Assembly (NCBI RefSeq): GCF_000472925.1
Contig: NZ_AXAS01000014.1
Coordinates: 62,001-126,000, forward strand
Direction: 5' to 3'
DNA length: 64,000 bases
DNA from: Bradyrhizobium sp. Ec3.3
GTDB lineage: Bacteria; Pseudomonadota; Alphaproteobacteria; Rhizobiales; Xanthobacteraceae
A program made the position numbers and the translations under genes. The notes beneath the pieces are model-generated. The model had not been told where the DNA came from. It did not search any database and worked only from the letters and a program-made list of their open reading frames with translations. This document shows, piece by piece, positions 44,389 through 53,186 of this stretch. Every line of letters starts with the position of its first letter. Within the stretch, counting starts at the first letter, position 1.

Positions 44389-44874
44389 CTATCGCTCGCT
44401 CTTGACCGCTTTGTTTGGGATCATGGTGATGCCGGCCGGCGGCCGGATCACTTTCCGCTGCTGAAATCCGGACACGACATCGTCGTCGACGTCCTTGGCG
44501 CCGTAGACGAACTGCGTGTTGAAGATGCATTTTTCCGACGTCACCGCGATCTTCAGCTGATCGCAATTTTTTTCTATCCACTCCCGAGCTGCCGCCGGCT
44601 CGACCGTGGCCGCGAAGACAGCAAGGAAAACGGGCCCGCCGGCTGTGCAACGGTAGTCGTCCACGTCCGCGTAGTAGCAGTGCATCCTTCGGAGCAGGAT
44701 CGGCTTGTCCAGGTATTTTCGCGTGCCGATGAAGAGGTCGCCGGGATCAACGACCTTGTAATCGACATCAGCCGATTTGGTTTCCGCCGGCGCAGCAGTC
44801 GCCGATTGTGCTGCGGCTGGCGTGCCCAGCATGATCGCGCTCGCCAACGCGGCGGTCAAAGTACTTCGGATCAT
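44389..44874 (-). CDS. exported hypothetical protein
   Basis: From the ATG at 44874 (MIRSTLTAALASAIMLGTPA) the product is 161 residues with a signal peptide cleaved near AAAQS. The mature domain has KYLDKPILLRRMHCYYADVD and DQLKIAVTSEKCIFNTQFVY, with several cysteines likely in disulfides. The ILLRRMHCYYADVDDYRC pattern recalls the OB-fold-like domain of some periplasmic proteins. Function unknown. Confidence 0.65.
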   Translation of the reverse strand: MIRSTLTAALASAIMLGTPAAAQSATAAPAETKSADVDYKVVDPGDLFIGTRKYLDKPILLRRMHCYYADVDDYRCTAGGPVFLAVFAATVEPAAAREWIEKNCDQLKIAVTSEKCIFNTQFVYGAKDVDDDVVSGFQQRKVIRPPAGITMIPNKAVKSER

Positions 44875-45288
44875 TGCATTCCTCAATATCTGGGGGGCTG
44901 CCGTGCAGGACGCCGAGCAGCCCCACGAACTGACGATAATTTCAAATCAAAGCCTCTTCCGCTCGCCAATCGCGTACGGGAGAGATCACTCCATCACATC
45001 CAGGGCGCGAAACAAGCGCAACTTGCCCGCGGATCAAATAGCTCGGCATCAAGATACGATCTCGGCGCGCAGATTTTCTGCGCGCCGGGCTTTCTTGCCG
45101 CAGTCCGACGCCGTTCGGCACGGCAGCTACGCGAGACCTTCGGACGGCCGATCTCGGGCGCGTTTGATCGATCGACGAACCCTGGATCGAGGCTAACAGG
45201 CTATAATGATCGAAGTGGCGCGCGTCCTGATTCGCGGTCAGAACGCGCGCCTGAAATCCCCACTGTCTGACCAATGGAGATTTGTCCG
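44875..45288. other. intergenic region with a hairpin
   Basis: A perfect 9-base hairpin (45064-45072 with 45078-45086, loop ATTTT) is followed rightward by GGGCTTTCTT. A 35-codon minus-strand frame ending at 44942 (MPSYLIRGQVALVSRPGCDG) is possible but unsupported. Nothing else seen. Confidence 0.4.
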
Positions 45289-45402
45289 ATGAATGGTTCG
45301 ATATCGAACGAAGACGATAAGCGTCCACCACCCCCGCCGCCCCCTCCGCCTGAGGACACGGACCGCCGAAAGAGCGAAACACCGATCCCTCGCACGCGTT
45401 GA
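45289..45402 (+). CDS. 37-residue polyproline miniprotein
   Basis: The ATG at 45289 begins MNGSISNEDDKRPPPPPPPP, with nine consecutive prolines, then EDTDRRKSETPIPRTR. The codons for the proline run are mixed, and a start with a following TGA is clean. Polyproline would require EF-P during translation. It is convergent with the membrane protein at 45405. Confidence 0.4.
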   Translation: MNGSISNEDDKRPPPPPPPPPEDTDRRKSETPIPRTR

Positions 45403-45404
45403 AA

Positions 45405-45908
45405 CTAAATCGGTTGGGAAGCGATCGCTGCCACGAAAAACCCTAATACGGGGGCGGCGATGCCGGCAATTTTGGCCGCCAGCATCCAATTTGAGACGCG
45501 GATGTTGAGTAGTTCGTTCTGCTTCACCTTCACGGCAAGATTTGCGAGATAAGCGCGATAAGCCATCTCGGCTGTGACGTCCTCACGGTCTGCCCATTGC
45601 CAAAAATCTGGATCACGACCCGGCGGGCTGATGTTCGCCGGCCAGATAGTGATGATGCAGACGATCGCACCGATCACGAGCGGAGCGGCAAACGCGAGGA
45701 GACCCGCCCCGAGAGCGCGAGGATAAGCTGCTGCTGTGCTCAGAAGGATCACGCCGGCGCCTGAAAGCGCGGCGCCAGCGAGCGTGACGTACAGCTGTAG
45801 AAAGCTGAGAGCTTGACGATCCATTCCAGTGATGAGATCGACGGTCGCCTTGTGGCGCTCTCTCGCGTCGTTAAGCGCAAACCGCATGTCATCGGTCGTT
45901 AGTGCCAT
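45405..45908 (-). CDS. membrane protein of unknown function
   Basis: The 167-residue product starts at the ATG at 45908, after GGAGGGCG. It has a soluble N-terminal helix (DDMRFALNDARERHKATVDL), then hydrophobic helices at about 30-55, 62-88 and 140-163. The layout of a short cytosolic helix followed by paired transmembrane helices recalls small TM effector families (SLATT/Pycsar-like), but no cyclase gene is adjacent, so this remains a guess. Confidence 0.6.
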   Translation of the reverse strand: MALTTDDMRFALNDARERHKATVDLITGMDRQALSFLQLYVTLAGAALSGAGVILLSTAAAYPRALGAGLLAFAAPLVIGAIVCIITIWPANISPPGRDPDFWQWADREDVTAEMAYRAYLANLAVKVKQNELLNIRVSNWMLAAKIAGIAAPVLGFFVAAIASQPI

Positions 45909-46056
45909 CAATCGCCCTCCTGCTCACAGCGTTGTAGCAGAAAACGTCACCTGCTTCACCGTGATCGGCAATACTGGCGCGAGCGTCAGATGGTGATGAT
46001 GCGCTGGCTGCCTCCGCCGCGCGCGGGCAGCGCGGCGGCAAACATCCGGCAAGACG

Positions 46057-46503
46057 TCAGCCCTCCGTCTGAAGGATGCTGTCGAAGGCGTTCGCCAACG
46101 TGCCGAGTAAGACCTGAGGCCAGTCCTCATCCGAGGGCACTTGCCAGTTGGCCAAGCTGGCCGCGTAACGGGTCAAGGCGGCGATGCCCGCCATTGTCGT
46201 CGGCTCTGAACGGATCAGCACGTCGGTATGCTTCGAGAGAGCATCACCTCTTTCGCCGCTTACTTTGTCGGCAGCCTCAAATTCAGGGCCGTCCGGCAGT
46301 TTCGCAGAAATCGCCGTGGCCGCGCTATAATGATCCGACAGATCGCGGTGGCGTTGGATGACGGCAAAGATCGGGTCCGGTTCCGCTGCCGCGGCGCCGG
46401 GGAGCGCCGCAGGAAGGATCGCGAGGCTTGCGAGTGCCGCTCGGCGGGACAGCCACTCAGACCGATCTGTACGCGGTGGAAGCATGGATTTTTTGCTCGA
46501 CAT
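46057..46503 (-). CDS. Tat-exported hypothetical protein
   Basis: From the ATG at 46503 (MSSKKSMLPPRTDRSEWLSR) the product is 148 residues. A twin-arginine-like SRRAALASLAILPAALPGAA signal precedes a helical mature domain (FAVIQRHRDLSDHYSAATAI). Similar proteins occur in bradyrhizobial accessory regions. Function unknown. Confidence 0.65.
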   Translation of the reverse strand: MSSKKSMLPPRTDRSEWLSRRAALASLAILPAALPGAAAAEPDPIFAVIQRHRDLSDHYSAATAISAKLPDGPEFEAADKVSGERGDALSKHTDVLIRSEPTTMAGIAALTRYAASLANWQVPSDEDWPQVLLGTLANAFDSILQTEG

Positions 46504-46830
46504 GATGACCTCTCCTGTTGCGGCCTCAGCCGCCATCGTGTGTCTACAGCTCCAGCAGGCGTGTGTTGGAAATCCTGCTGACGGGACAAGTCGGCTGCGG
46601 CCCTAAGGGGCCATTTCCGCAATGGAGCGCAGAGCATCTTCCGATCCTCCACGATGCGGTCAGCAGCAACAGCGACGCGGCGGGCGTGGAGATGGCGGGA
46701 CGCGTGGCATGTCGACAGGCCGCGGGGGCCGCGTCGCAGAAAGGCGGCGGAAAGATGACCATCAATGCTGCTGATCGTCATGGTTGCAATGATAAGAGGT
46801 TCCTCGCCATTTCGGGCCTGGAGGAAAATT
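46504..46830. other. intergenic region without a convincing gene
   Basis: Frames on both strands are shadows or have poor composition; nothing distinctive was seen. Confidence 0.4.
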
Positions 46831-47064
46831 ATGGTTAAAACAGTCCGCAGTGCGGTCATGGTACTCACCTTTCTCGTAGTCGCCGGCTGCAGCATTCTTT
46901 GGGATTTCATGAATAGCTACGTCGCCGCCGGGCTCGCGCTGGCCGCTTCAATCACCGCCGGCTTTTGCGTCGAGCGCGTGTTCATCAAGCGGTCTCATCG
47001 CGAGATGATCCGCCGCCACGGCGCGGACTGGCATTCGGCAGAGGACCAACAGCACGGCGGATGA
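46831..47064 (+). CDS. small membrane protein, holin-like size
   Basis: From the ATG at 46831 (MVKTVRSAVMVLTFLVVAGC) the 77-residue product has two hydrophobic segments (about 7-24 and 32-48) and a basic tail (KRSHREMIRRHGADW). The first segment ends in VVAGC, so it could instead be a lipoprotein. Two-helix basic-tail proteins include phage holins, but no lysin is nearby. Confidence 0.5.
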   Translation: MVKTVRSAVMVLTFLVVAGCSILWDFMNSYVAAGLALAASITAGFCVERVFIKRSHREMIRRHGADWHSAEDQQHGG

Positions 47065-47686
47065 ACGCCGACGGCCGCGAGGGCTCGCCGTTGCCTCCGG
47101 GGGGGGCGTGCCTCGTCAGCCTGTTCGACCGCCGCGCGATACGACAAATCAGCCTGTCCCCTTTGTCCCTCTCGGTGTCGAGCTATACCTCGACACCCCC
47201 TCGCCGATGCCGCCGATCGACCTTCCCCGGATCCAGCTTGATCCCTCGCGCGTTCATCCAGCGGTAATAGGCCGCTTGGATCGACTGCCCTTGCCATGCA
47301 ATCGGACGGTGATGTTTCCTCGCGAGCCGTCGCCCGATATCAGGCCCGGGGTCGCCGAGCTCGCCGCCGGCCGGATCGCCCCAAACATGGCCGCCCCGCC
47401 GCGCTCGCGGCCGTCCATGCGGCCGCGGCTGAAGCCGGCATTCGGACTGCCCCCTTCGCCCGCGCCGTCCAGCGCGCCGCGCTCGCGATCGTCGACCAGG
47501 CCTTGGCCGACATGCCAGGCGGCCGGCCAAATGCGCGACTTCAATCGAGAATTCGCCGAATTGCGGAAGGCGAGCCCCGTCGCTTCGGAACAGATCAGGC
47601 GCATCGCGGTCTATTCGGCGCTACATTCGTTCCTTAAAACCATGAAACAGCGGCCGGCGGAGCGGCCCTGCAAAAGAGGGGCGCAA
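47065..47686. other. GC-rich region with overlapping frames
   Basis: Three overlapping long frames exist: 47108-48085 plus, 47296-47637 plus and 47254-47604 minus. None is clearly real. The last 156 bases before 47687 (MRDFNREFAELRKASPVASE from an ATG at 47531) read in the frame of the next gene and could be its true N-terminus. Confidence 0.35.
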
Positions 47687-48085
47687 ATGTTGAAGCCTGA
47701 CTTCGGTAATGTCGGCCGACGGATCGAGTGGAACGAAGGCCGGATCGCATGGGTCAGGCATCTTGCCGAAGACAGGAAGATGACTGCGCGCGAAATCGCG
47801 CTGGACATCGGACTGGCCGGCAATCAAGCGCCGCGCATCTTCGAACTGTGCAAGCGCTTCAACATCGTCCTGTCAGGACAGGGCGGCCGTCCGCGGCAGG
47901 AAAGTCCGGAAGCCCGGATCATCTATCGCGTCGGCGTTCACGTCCGCAGCGCCGACCTTCTCTCGCGCCTCGCAGGCAGGCATTCGCTGGACGCCGGCCG
48001 CATCGCCGAAATGATCCTGAACGCTGCGCTCGAAACTGGCGAACCCCTCTGCGAAAACCTCTTGGACTTGGACGCGGCACAGTGA
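47687..48085 (+). CDS. GcrA-like helix-turn-helix protein
   Basis: The ATG at 47687 follows AGAGGGGCG. The 132-residue product starts MLKPDFGNVGRRIEWNEGRI. Its N-terminal WNEGRIAWVRHLAEDRKMTA followed by REIALDIGLAGNQAPRIFEL resembles the W-x-x-E-R ... L-x-x-x-G HTH of GcrA-type regulators. The C-terminal half (VRSADLLSRLAGRHSLDAGR) may dimerise. An upstream in-frame ATG at 47531 would add 52 residues. It is convergent with the prophage block. Confidence 0.5.
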   Translation: MLKPDFGNVGRRIEWNEGRIAWVRHLAEDRKMTAREIALDIGLAGNQAPRIFELCKRFNIVLSGQGGRPRQESPEARIIYRVGVHVRSADLLSRLAGRHSLDAGRIAEMILNAALETGEPLCENLLDLDAAQ

Positions 48086-48133
48086 CGGGCTGCTGAGTGG
48101 GTCTGGAGCACATTCAGGAAGGTCGCCAGATCA

Positions 48134-48532
48134 CTACGGCTTGCGCTCGCGTTTCTTCCACGTTGCCCCCAAGTTTGCGGGCTGATGAGCTGCCCCCAAC
48201 TTCGCCGGCGAATGCGGCTTGGAAACCTGTTCGTCGCCGTGGATACGGTATTCGCGATCAAAAAACGCGCGCACAGCGCGCGTATATCGGCCGCCCATCA
48301 AGCCGTCGATTTTCGGGAAGCCGCGGCCTTCGAGCAGAGGGACGACAGCGCGCCAATGAGTGTACTTTCCATGCCCTAGGACGGCTTCGCTCAGGGATCG
48401 TTCGTCGGCGAACAACGGCAGTTGCTCAAGTGTGACTATTGGTCGGCGCGCTTCGCGCCGCGGCCGCCGCGGCTTCGCTTGCCCAGCTGCCGCTTCGTCG
48501 CGCGGATCGCTATCAGGTTCAGGTTCGTTCAC
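48134..48532 (-). CDS. phage-associated hypothetical protein
   Basis: The 132-residue product starts at a GTG (MNEPEPDSDPRDEAAAGQAK). After a disordered acidic/basic start, a folded part reads LPLFADERSLSEAVLGHGKY, THWRAVVPLLEGRGFPKIDG and GGRYTRAVRAFFDREYRI. It looks like a small winged-helix module related to excisionases or phage regulators. It overlaps the upstream gene by 14 bases. Confidence 0.55.
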   Translation of the reverse strand: MNEPEPDSDPRDEAAAGQAKPRRPRREARRPIVTLEQLPLFADERSLSEAVLGHGKYTHWRAVVPLLEGRGFPKIDGLMGGRYTRAVRAFFDREYRIHGDEQVSKPHSPAKLGAAHQPANLGATWKKRERKP

Positions 48533-48806
48533 CGCGACGACGCCTTCTGAGGATAGGTTCTGGCGACTTTCCGATCATGTCCCCAATTCGGCGCCGTACG
48601 CTGCCGGTTTCGGGATCATTCTTATCCAGCGATGCAAGCCATGCGTCCAGGCGCGCGCGCAACCAACGACGCCCGCGGCTGGATTGGGTGAACTCGATCG
48701 GCTTCACCGGGCAGACGGCCGAAAACGTCGGCACGCTAAGACCGCAATAGGCGGCCGCCTGATCCAGACGCAGCGCCGCCGGCCAATATGGAAGATCGGT
48801 CTTCAT
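48519..48806 (-). CDS. AlpA/excisionase-like DNA-binding protein
   Basis: From the ATG at 48806 (MKTDLPYWPAALRLDQAAAY) the product is 95 residues. The segment ALRLDQAAAYCGLSVPTFSA is a typical AlpA/Xis wHTH, followed by SSRGRRWLRARLDAWLASLD. Such proteins regulate excision or integrase genes. Its ATG overlaps the stop of the gene at 48803. Confidence 0.75.
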   Translation of the reverse strand: MKTDLPYWPAALRLDQAAAYCGLSVPTFSAVCPVKPIEFTQSSRGRRWLRARLDAWLASLDKNDPETGSVRRRIGDMIGKSPEPILRRRRRGERT

Positions 48807-49147
48807 GTCCGAGCTTCGACGCGCCCGGCCAAAGCTGGCGTGCGATCGTATCGGAGAAGCAAGGCCTCCCATGACCCCGGTCGGTAAGACGTCCGTGCGA
48901 CCGCGTCAGTCGTCCATTCAACGTGAAGGACGATCTTTCCGAGATACCGGACGTCCAATTTGGACGTCCGGTATTCGTCATCGATCAATCGCGAGCGCGC
49001 CAGCTTGAACCCATTGTAACGGACTTCGGATATCCGCCAGCGGCCGTCGGTGCGATTGACACAACAATGCTGGCCGCACCGACGGATGATCCCAAGCGCC
49101 AGTTGACTGAGCGCCCGGAGCCGTTCGGTGCGGTCGGCTTTGTTCAC
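48803..49147 (-). CDS. phage hypothetical protein
   Basis: The 114-residue product (MNKADRTERLRALSQLALGI) contains RCGQHCCVNRTDGRWRISEV and a beta-rich C-terminal part (LDVRYLGKIVLHVEWTTDAV). It lies between the coiled-coil gene and the excisionase-like gene and is coupled to the latter. Function unknown. Confidence 0.6.
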   Translation of the reverse strand: MNKADRTERLRALSQLALGIIRRCGQHCCVNRTDGRWRISEVRYNGFKLARSRLIDDEYRTSKLDVRYLGKIVLHVEWTTDAVARTSYRPGSWEALLLRYDRTPALAGRVEART

Positions 49148-49151
49148 GGGC

Positions 49152-49538
49152 CTAAGTTCCGGATATCCCGGTCGCGGTCATAACGTCCCGGCAGAAACGC
49201 TGGACGTCCGGGGCCCAATAGCCGTTACCGTGATCGCGCCCGACAAGAACCTGGGCCTTAATCGGTAGGTCGATTGCGGGGACCTTCGGCCGCAATCGCA
49301 TGATTTTGTCGGCGATATTTTCCAGCGCCTCGAATGCGGCGTCGCATGCTGCATGCGCCTGATCAATTTTGTCGCTATCGCCGGCCGCTTCCGCTTCGTC
49401 ATAAAGCGCATAGATGCGACGCTTTTCGATCGACGCTGCTTGATACAGTCGCCAAAGCGCCTCGATCGGGGTCGGCTTTCGTAACTGGTGCGTCGATTGG
49501 CGAAGAGTGCTATTCGTTGAGTTAGCTTGTGACAGCAT
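49152..49538 (-). CDS. coiled-coil phage hypothetical protein
   Basis: From the ATG at 49538 (MLSQANSTNSTLRQSTHQLR) the product is 128 residues. A helical core runs EALWRLYQAASIEKRRIYAL to ADKIMRLRPK, and the C-terminus includes HGNGYWAPDVQRFCRDVMTA. It starts the small-gene group at the end of the prophage. Function unknown. Confidence 0.6.
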   Translation of the reverse strand: MLSQANSTNSTLRQSTHQLRKPTPIEALWRLYQAASIEKRRIYALYDEAEAAGDSDKIDQAHAACDAAFEALENIADKIMRLRPKVPAIDLPIKAQVLVGRDHGNGYWAPDVQRFCRDVMTATGISGT

Positions 49539-49564
49539 GTTTATCCCATGGTGTTTCAGGTTAG

Positions 49565-49596
49565 GATCGCCCGGCAGCGCGAACTGCCGGGCGATC
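49565..49596. terminator. long perfect hairpin below the tail fibre gene
   Basis: A 13-base perfect stem (49565-49577 with 49584-49596) encloses a 6-base loop. The rightward side is followed by TGCTTTAGG; leftward there is no T-run. It could act as a terminator or as an RNA-processing signal between the tail fibre gene and the small genes. Confidence 0.5.
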
Positions 49597-49701
49597 TGCT
49601 TTAGGTTTACTGAAATTTTTTTAGAAAGCAACGCGGGTACTTTCCCGTTTCGCGCAGAGTTCGCCGGGACAATTCCCGTGTTGGTCACGGTTCGCGTCAA
49701 T

Positions 49702-49724
49702 GGCCGCCCCGTAGGGCGGCCTTT
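49702..49724. terminator. hairpin after the tail fibre stop
   Basis: An 8-base perfect GGCCGCCC/GGGCGGCC stem (49702-49709 with 49714-49721) sits 14 bases after the stop of the tail fibre gene. T bases follow only on the rightward side (TTT). It may end the long tail-gene transcript, though the tract is poor for intrinsic termination. Confidence 0.4.
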
Positions 49725-49734
49725 GCGCCTTCGA

Positions 49735-51513
49735 TCAGGTGTAGATTTCACGTATCCGGAAACTCCAGCCGGAATATTGGATTTGCCCGGTGCCAGTTGC
49801 GATGTTCAGCGCGCGCAGCTTGTACGTCACCGCCGCGATCGTGTTCGGCCGATCGACCGCGTGCGGCCGCACCGTGATAAGCGCATCCGTTGAGGCATTC
49901 TGATAGAACTGACTATACGACGGCGAGATGGCGGTTGACCCGTTCGCGATCAAGAGATTGCCATTCCCGCTGGCGGCGGCGGTGCGGATATAGATAAATC
50001 CGTCACTCTCGATGTCCATATTGTTCGCCGCCGACGATGGCGTGATCGCTTGGGAAATCACGTCATACGGGCCAGCGGTATCAGAAACCGTCACCGTTCC
50101 GGCAGGCCCGAGTGCGGTCACCTCTTGCACCACATCACCCGGCCGAGGCGACGAGGCATCGACTAGCGCGACATAATCTGGCGACACCGCCCACGTTCCC
50201 ACCGTCGCGAGACCGCTTTCATATGTCGCGTGCGCGATCCATGACCAGTATTTCGAGGTGACGGCAGCGCCGGTGGAGTAGAACACGTTCGCAGCGTTCG
50301 CCGGCGTCAACGTGCTTGATTGCGGCCTCGTTTCCGGCGGTCGTGTATAGCCGAGTTTGCCCGTCGAATTGGTGCGCACCGCAAGCCGCACCGTGCCGGC
50401 GTCGTTGAACGCCCCGACCCAAAGCCGAAACGCCTGACCGTTCGTCTGCCCAAGAGTTGCGCCTGACGGAATGGTGATCGACAGCGCCGCTGTGACCGAA
50501 ACGAATGTGTAAGCGCCGCCGCCGGTCGGGAAGCGGAACACAACCGGCGTTGCCGCACTAGGATCAGCACCGGACGGCGTCTTGACTGCGAATGTCACCG
50601 CGCCGGCGGCGTGGCTTTCGACGATCTGCCCATTGAAGGGGAAGCCGCCAAGGTTCGCTTGCGCCGCTGCCTTCTGATCCGCGGTAAGCGTCTGCGCCTG
50701 ATCGTACTGAACCGCGCCGGCGAAAACGATATTCGTCAGTTGCGATCCGTCGACGGCGGGCAATTTGCCAGAGGCGTCAAGTTCAATGACCTGATGCCAA
50801 GCGCCCCAAGAACCGCTGACCATGGTGCGCTGATACGTTAGAGCGCCTGCGGCATCATAAAGCGTCGCGCGCTGAAGGATGAAATTGGTATTGTTCAGGA
50901 AAACCTCAAGATACCAATATTGGCCGGCGGTCGGCGTATTGGTGCAGTTATTTGCCGCCGTATAGTATGTGCCGGTCGTCTGAACGGTGTTGAAATCGGC
51001 ACCGCTAGCGATCGACGACATTTGATTGACGCCGAGATTGGAAAGTCCCTGCGCCTTCTGCCCGGACGTAAGCCCCTGCGCAGCGTCAACGCGGAGCCGA
51101 ACGCCAAGAGCAGCGGTGACAGTCGCAGCATAGCTGGCATCGTCATTGATGGCTGTCGCGAGCTCGTTCAACGTGTCGAGCGCGCCAGGGGCGCCGCCGA
51201 TCAAAGTCGTGATGGCAGTTCGGACATATTCCGTCGTCGCGATCTGCGTCGAGTTGACCGTTTGGCTCGCTGTCGGTGCCGTCGGAACGCCGGTGAAGAC
51301 GGGCGAATAGATCGGAGCAAACGAAGCGGTCGCCTGAAGCGATAGCTGATTGCTCCCATCGAGCGTAAAGACGGTGTTCGGCGACGGGGCCAGCTGATCG
51401 AGGATCGCCAGCATTCCGGTCAGGGAGTGATCCGCGTTCCATTGCGACGGCTGGATCGCGCCGGCGTCGACGTTGTCCGCGCGGCCGGATTGAAAGCTGT
51501 GTTTGACGGACAT
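49735..51513 (-). CDS. phage tail fibre protein
   Basis: The 592-residue protein starts at the ATG at 51513 (MSVKHSFQSGRADNVDAGAI). It contains repeats typical of tail fibres: FTGVPTAPTASQTVNSTQIA, TTEYVRTAITTLI, and AINDDASYAATVTAALGVRL. Thr/Ala/Gly-rich strands fill the rest; the C-terminal 130 residues (IYIRTAAASGNGNLLIANG) may bind the host receptor. The fibre gene lies at the downstream end of the tail operon, as in Mu-like phages. Confidence 0.82.
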   Translation of the reverse strand: MSVKHSFQSGRADNVDAGAIQPSQWNADHSLTGMLAILDQLAPSPNTVFTLDGSNQLSLQATASFAPIYSPVFTGVPTAPTASQTVNSTQIATTEYVRTAITTLIGGAPGALDTLNELATAINDDASYAATVTAALGVRLRVDAAQGLTSGQKAQGLSNLGVNQMSSIASGADFNTVQTTGTYYTAANNCTNTPTAGQYWYLEVFLNNTNFILQRATLYDAAGALTYQRTMVSGSWGAWHQVIELDASGKLPAVDGSQLTNIVFAGAVQYDQAQTLTADQKAAAQANLGGFPFNGQIVESHAAGAVTFAVKTPSGADPSAATPVVFRFPTGGGAYTFVSVTAALSITIPSGATLGQTNGQAFRLWVGAFNDAGTVRLAVRTNSTGKLGYTRPPETRPQSSTLTPANAANVFYSTGAAVTSKYWSWIAHATYESGLATVGTWAVSPDYVALVDASSPRPGDVVQEVTALGPAGTVTVSDTAGPYDVISQAITPSSAANNMDIESDGFIYIRTAAASGNGNLLIANGSTAISPSYSQFYQNASTDALITVRPHAVDRPNTIAAVTYKLRALNIATGTGQIQYSGWSFRIREIYT

Positions 51514-51523
51514 GACATCCCCC

Positions 51524-52861
51524 TCAGATGTAGTAGCCAGAATTATTCGTGGACCCGGCAGATGAGCCAGGGAAGTAGTTGACGCCATTCCCGCCGCTAT
51601 CGATGCCGGCAGCGCCGCCGCAAGTGTATTTTGGGCCGGTCACGTTGCCCGCACCTGAAAATGTAGGCGCTGGCGACGGAACGCCCATGGTCCCGGCGGC
51701 GCCCGCCATAGCGAATGCGATCGAAACCGTAATCGGCGCGCTGATCGTCAGCGTGACACCCTGCGTCCACTGCATGATGCCGGCGTAATTAGACCAAAAC
51801 GCCGCATAGCAGTTGCCGCTGAAAGTGTGATTGCCGACCACAACGTTACCACTGCGCGAGGCCTGAAAAACCGCACCGCCGCAAGAACCGCTCGCCGTAT
51901 TGTTTGTCGTGAGCGTTGCTCCGTATGACGCAGAGAACAATGCTGCACCGGCAGGTCCGGACGAGCTCTGGCACTTGATGCCGGAAACGGTCATCGTGTT
52001 CGGCCCTTGAACGGCGCAGGCGTAGTTGCTTGCGCCACCGTCAAAGATCGTCGAACCGGAGCCCGCGCCCTGCACGACGATGTTCGGCCCCAGATAAAAC
52101 GGCGTAATCATGCCGCCGGTAAAAGTGCCTGCGCCAATGACGATCGTCATCGTGAAGGGCGACGGACCATACTTGAATGCGAGATTGACAGCTGCCTGCG
52201 GCGTCGCCAGCGCATGTGCACTATCGTTCGCGCTTCCGTCGTTGCCGTCGTTGCCGTCGGTCCGGACATAGATCGTTGTGTTACGCTTCAGTGTCGGTCG
52301 CGCATCGGCGCCGATGATTTGGAACGCGGCCCCGTCATACCGCAGCGCTGGGACAGCGCCGGCGGGTAGATCGCCGTCAAGCGGCGTAGATCCGTCGGGT
52401 CTGATGACGTTAACAAGACCTAGGCCGTTCAGGTTGATCTTGGTTGCGCCGGAATTCGTGTTCGCGATCTTTATCGCGACGGTCATGCCCTTTTTGTACT
52501 CGGCCGGGGCCGGCGAAAGCGCCGCGGTGATGACGTTCACGGTCGACGACGTGTCTTCACCGTAAAGCGGCTGCCCGCGCTGGATCAGGTGTTGGATGGT
52601 CTTCAGAAGAATGTTGTCGTCCGCATTGTCCTGCGTCACGACGTCAACGGCACCTGCCGTCTGGCCATTGCCGCGCGCCATGGCACGCAGGGCCGCAAGC
52701 GCCTGATTGAACCACGCCGCTTGAAATTCGGTCCCGTCGTCCAGGTCGGGGGACGAACAGTCTCGGAAGAAGGTATCCGTCGCCGTGAACGACCGCGTTT
52801 CAGTCGGGCGGACAGTTACGCCGCCTGCGCTGGCTGTGGGTCCGAAAAGATCAAGAGCCAT
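51524..52861 (-). CDS. tail fibre / parallel beta-helix protein
   Basis: The 445-residue protein has an N-terminal fibre-base part (MALDLFGPTASAGGVTVRPT, FQAAWFNQALAALRAMARGN), a YVRTDGNDGNDGSANDSAHA linker, then repeated Gly/Ser/Asn-rich coils (VVQGAGSGSTIFDGG, GIKCQSSSGPAG) characteristic of right-handed beta-helix tailspikes. It could be an enzymatic tailspike, though no catalytic residues are evident. It lies 10 bases upstream of the other fibre gene. Confidence 0.75.
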   Translation of the reverse strand: MALDLFGPTASAGGVTVRPTETRSFTATDTFFRDCSSPDLDDGTEFQAAWFNQALAALRAMARGNGQTAGAVDVVTQDNADDNILLKTIQHLIQRGQPLYGEDTSSTVNVITAALSPAPAEYKKGMTVAIKIANTNSGATKINLNGLGLVNVIRPDGSTPLDGDLPAGAVPALRYDGAAFQIIGADARPTLKRNTTIYVRTDGNDGNDGSANDSAHALATPQAAVNLAFKYGPSPFTMTIVIGAGTFTGGMITPFYLGPNIVVQGAGSGSTIFDGGASNYACAVQGPNTMTVSGIKCQSSSGPAGAALFSASYGATLTTNNTASGSCGGAVFQASRSGNVVVGNHTFSGNCYAAFWSNYAGIMQWTQGVTLTISAPITVSIAFAMAGAAGTMGVPSPAPTFSGAGNVTGPKYTCGGAAGIDSGGNGVNYFPGSSAGSTNNSGYYI

Positions 52862-52889
52862 TATCTACCTCGTGGATGGATGTACGATT

Positions 52890-53186
52890 TCAGAGTGATT
52901 GATGCGGGATATCCCCGTTGGGTCTTCGTCGATCAAGCGTGGTCCGAACGCGCGCTTCGATGTTGTCAGCAAGTCGTTGCAAATATTCCTCAGCAGCAAG
53001 GCTTTGGAATTCATCGTGCGTCGGCAAGCTCAATCCAGCTCTGATGGCGTGGATCAGTTCGCGACCAAGCCCAGGCTGCACGTGTTCCAAAAGCGGTGCG
53101 GTGATTTGGACAACGATCGCCTCTGTCGCAGCCAACCGCGCTGTGATACGGCCGATTTCGTTGAGGAGGTCGCTCGCTGAAGCCAT
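52890..53186 (-). CDS. small phage hypothetical protein
   Basis: The 98-residue protein (MASASDLLNEIGRITARLAA) is predicted mostly helical. It starts inside the TGATG overlap with the gp45-like stop, so it is coupled to it. In Mu-like phages gp46 to gp48 lie at this position, but this protein is too small and unrelated in appearance. Confidence 0.65.
   Translation of the reverse strand: MASASDLLNEIGRITARLAATEAIVVQITAPLLEHVQPGLGRELIHAIRAGLSLPTHDEFQSLAAEEYLQRLADNIEARVRTTLDRRRPNGDIPHQSL

Noticed and set aside
47108..47686. Long N-terminal extension of the GcrA-like gene
   Set aside because: The first 140 codons are Pro/Arg/Ser-rich without coding character; only the part from 47531 or 47687 looks like protein.
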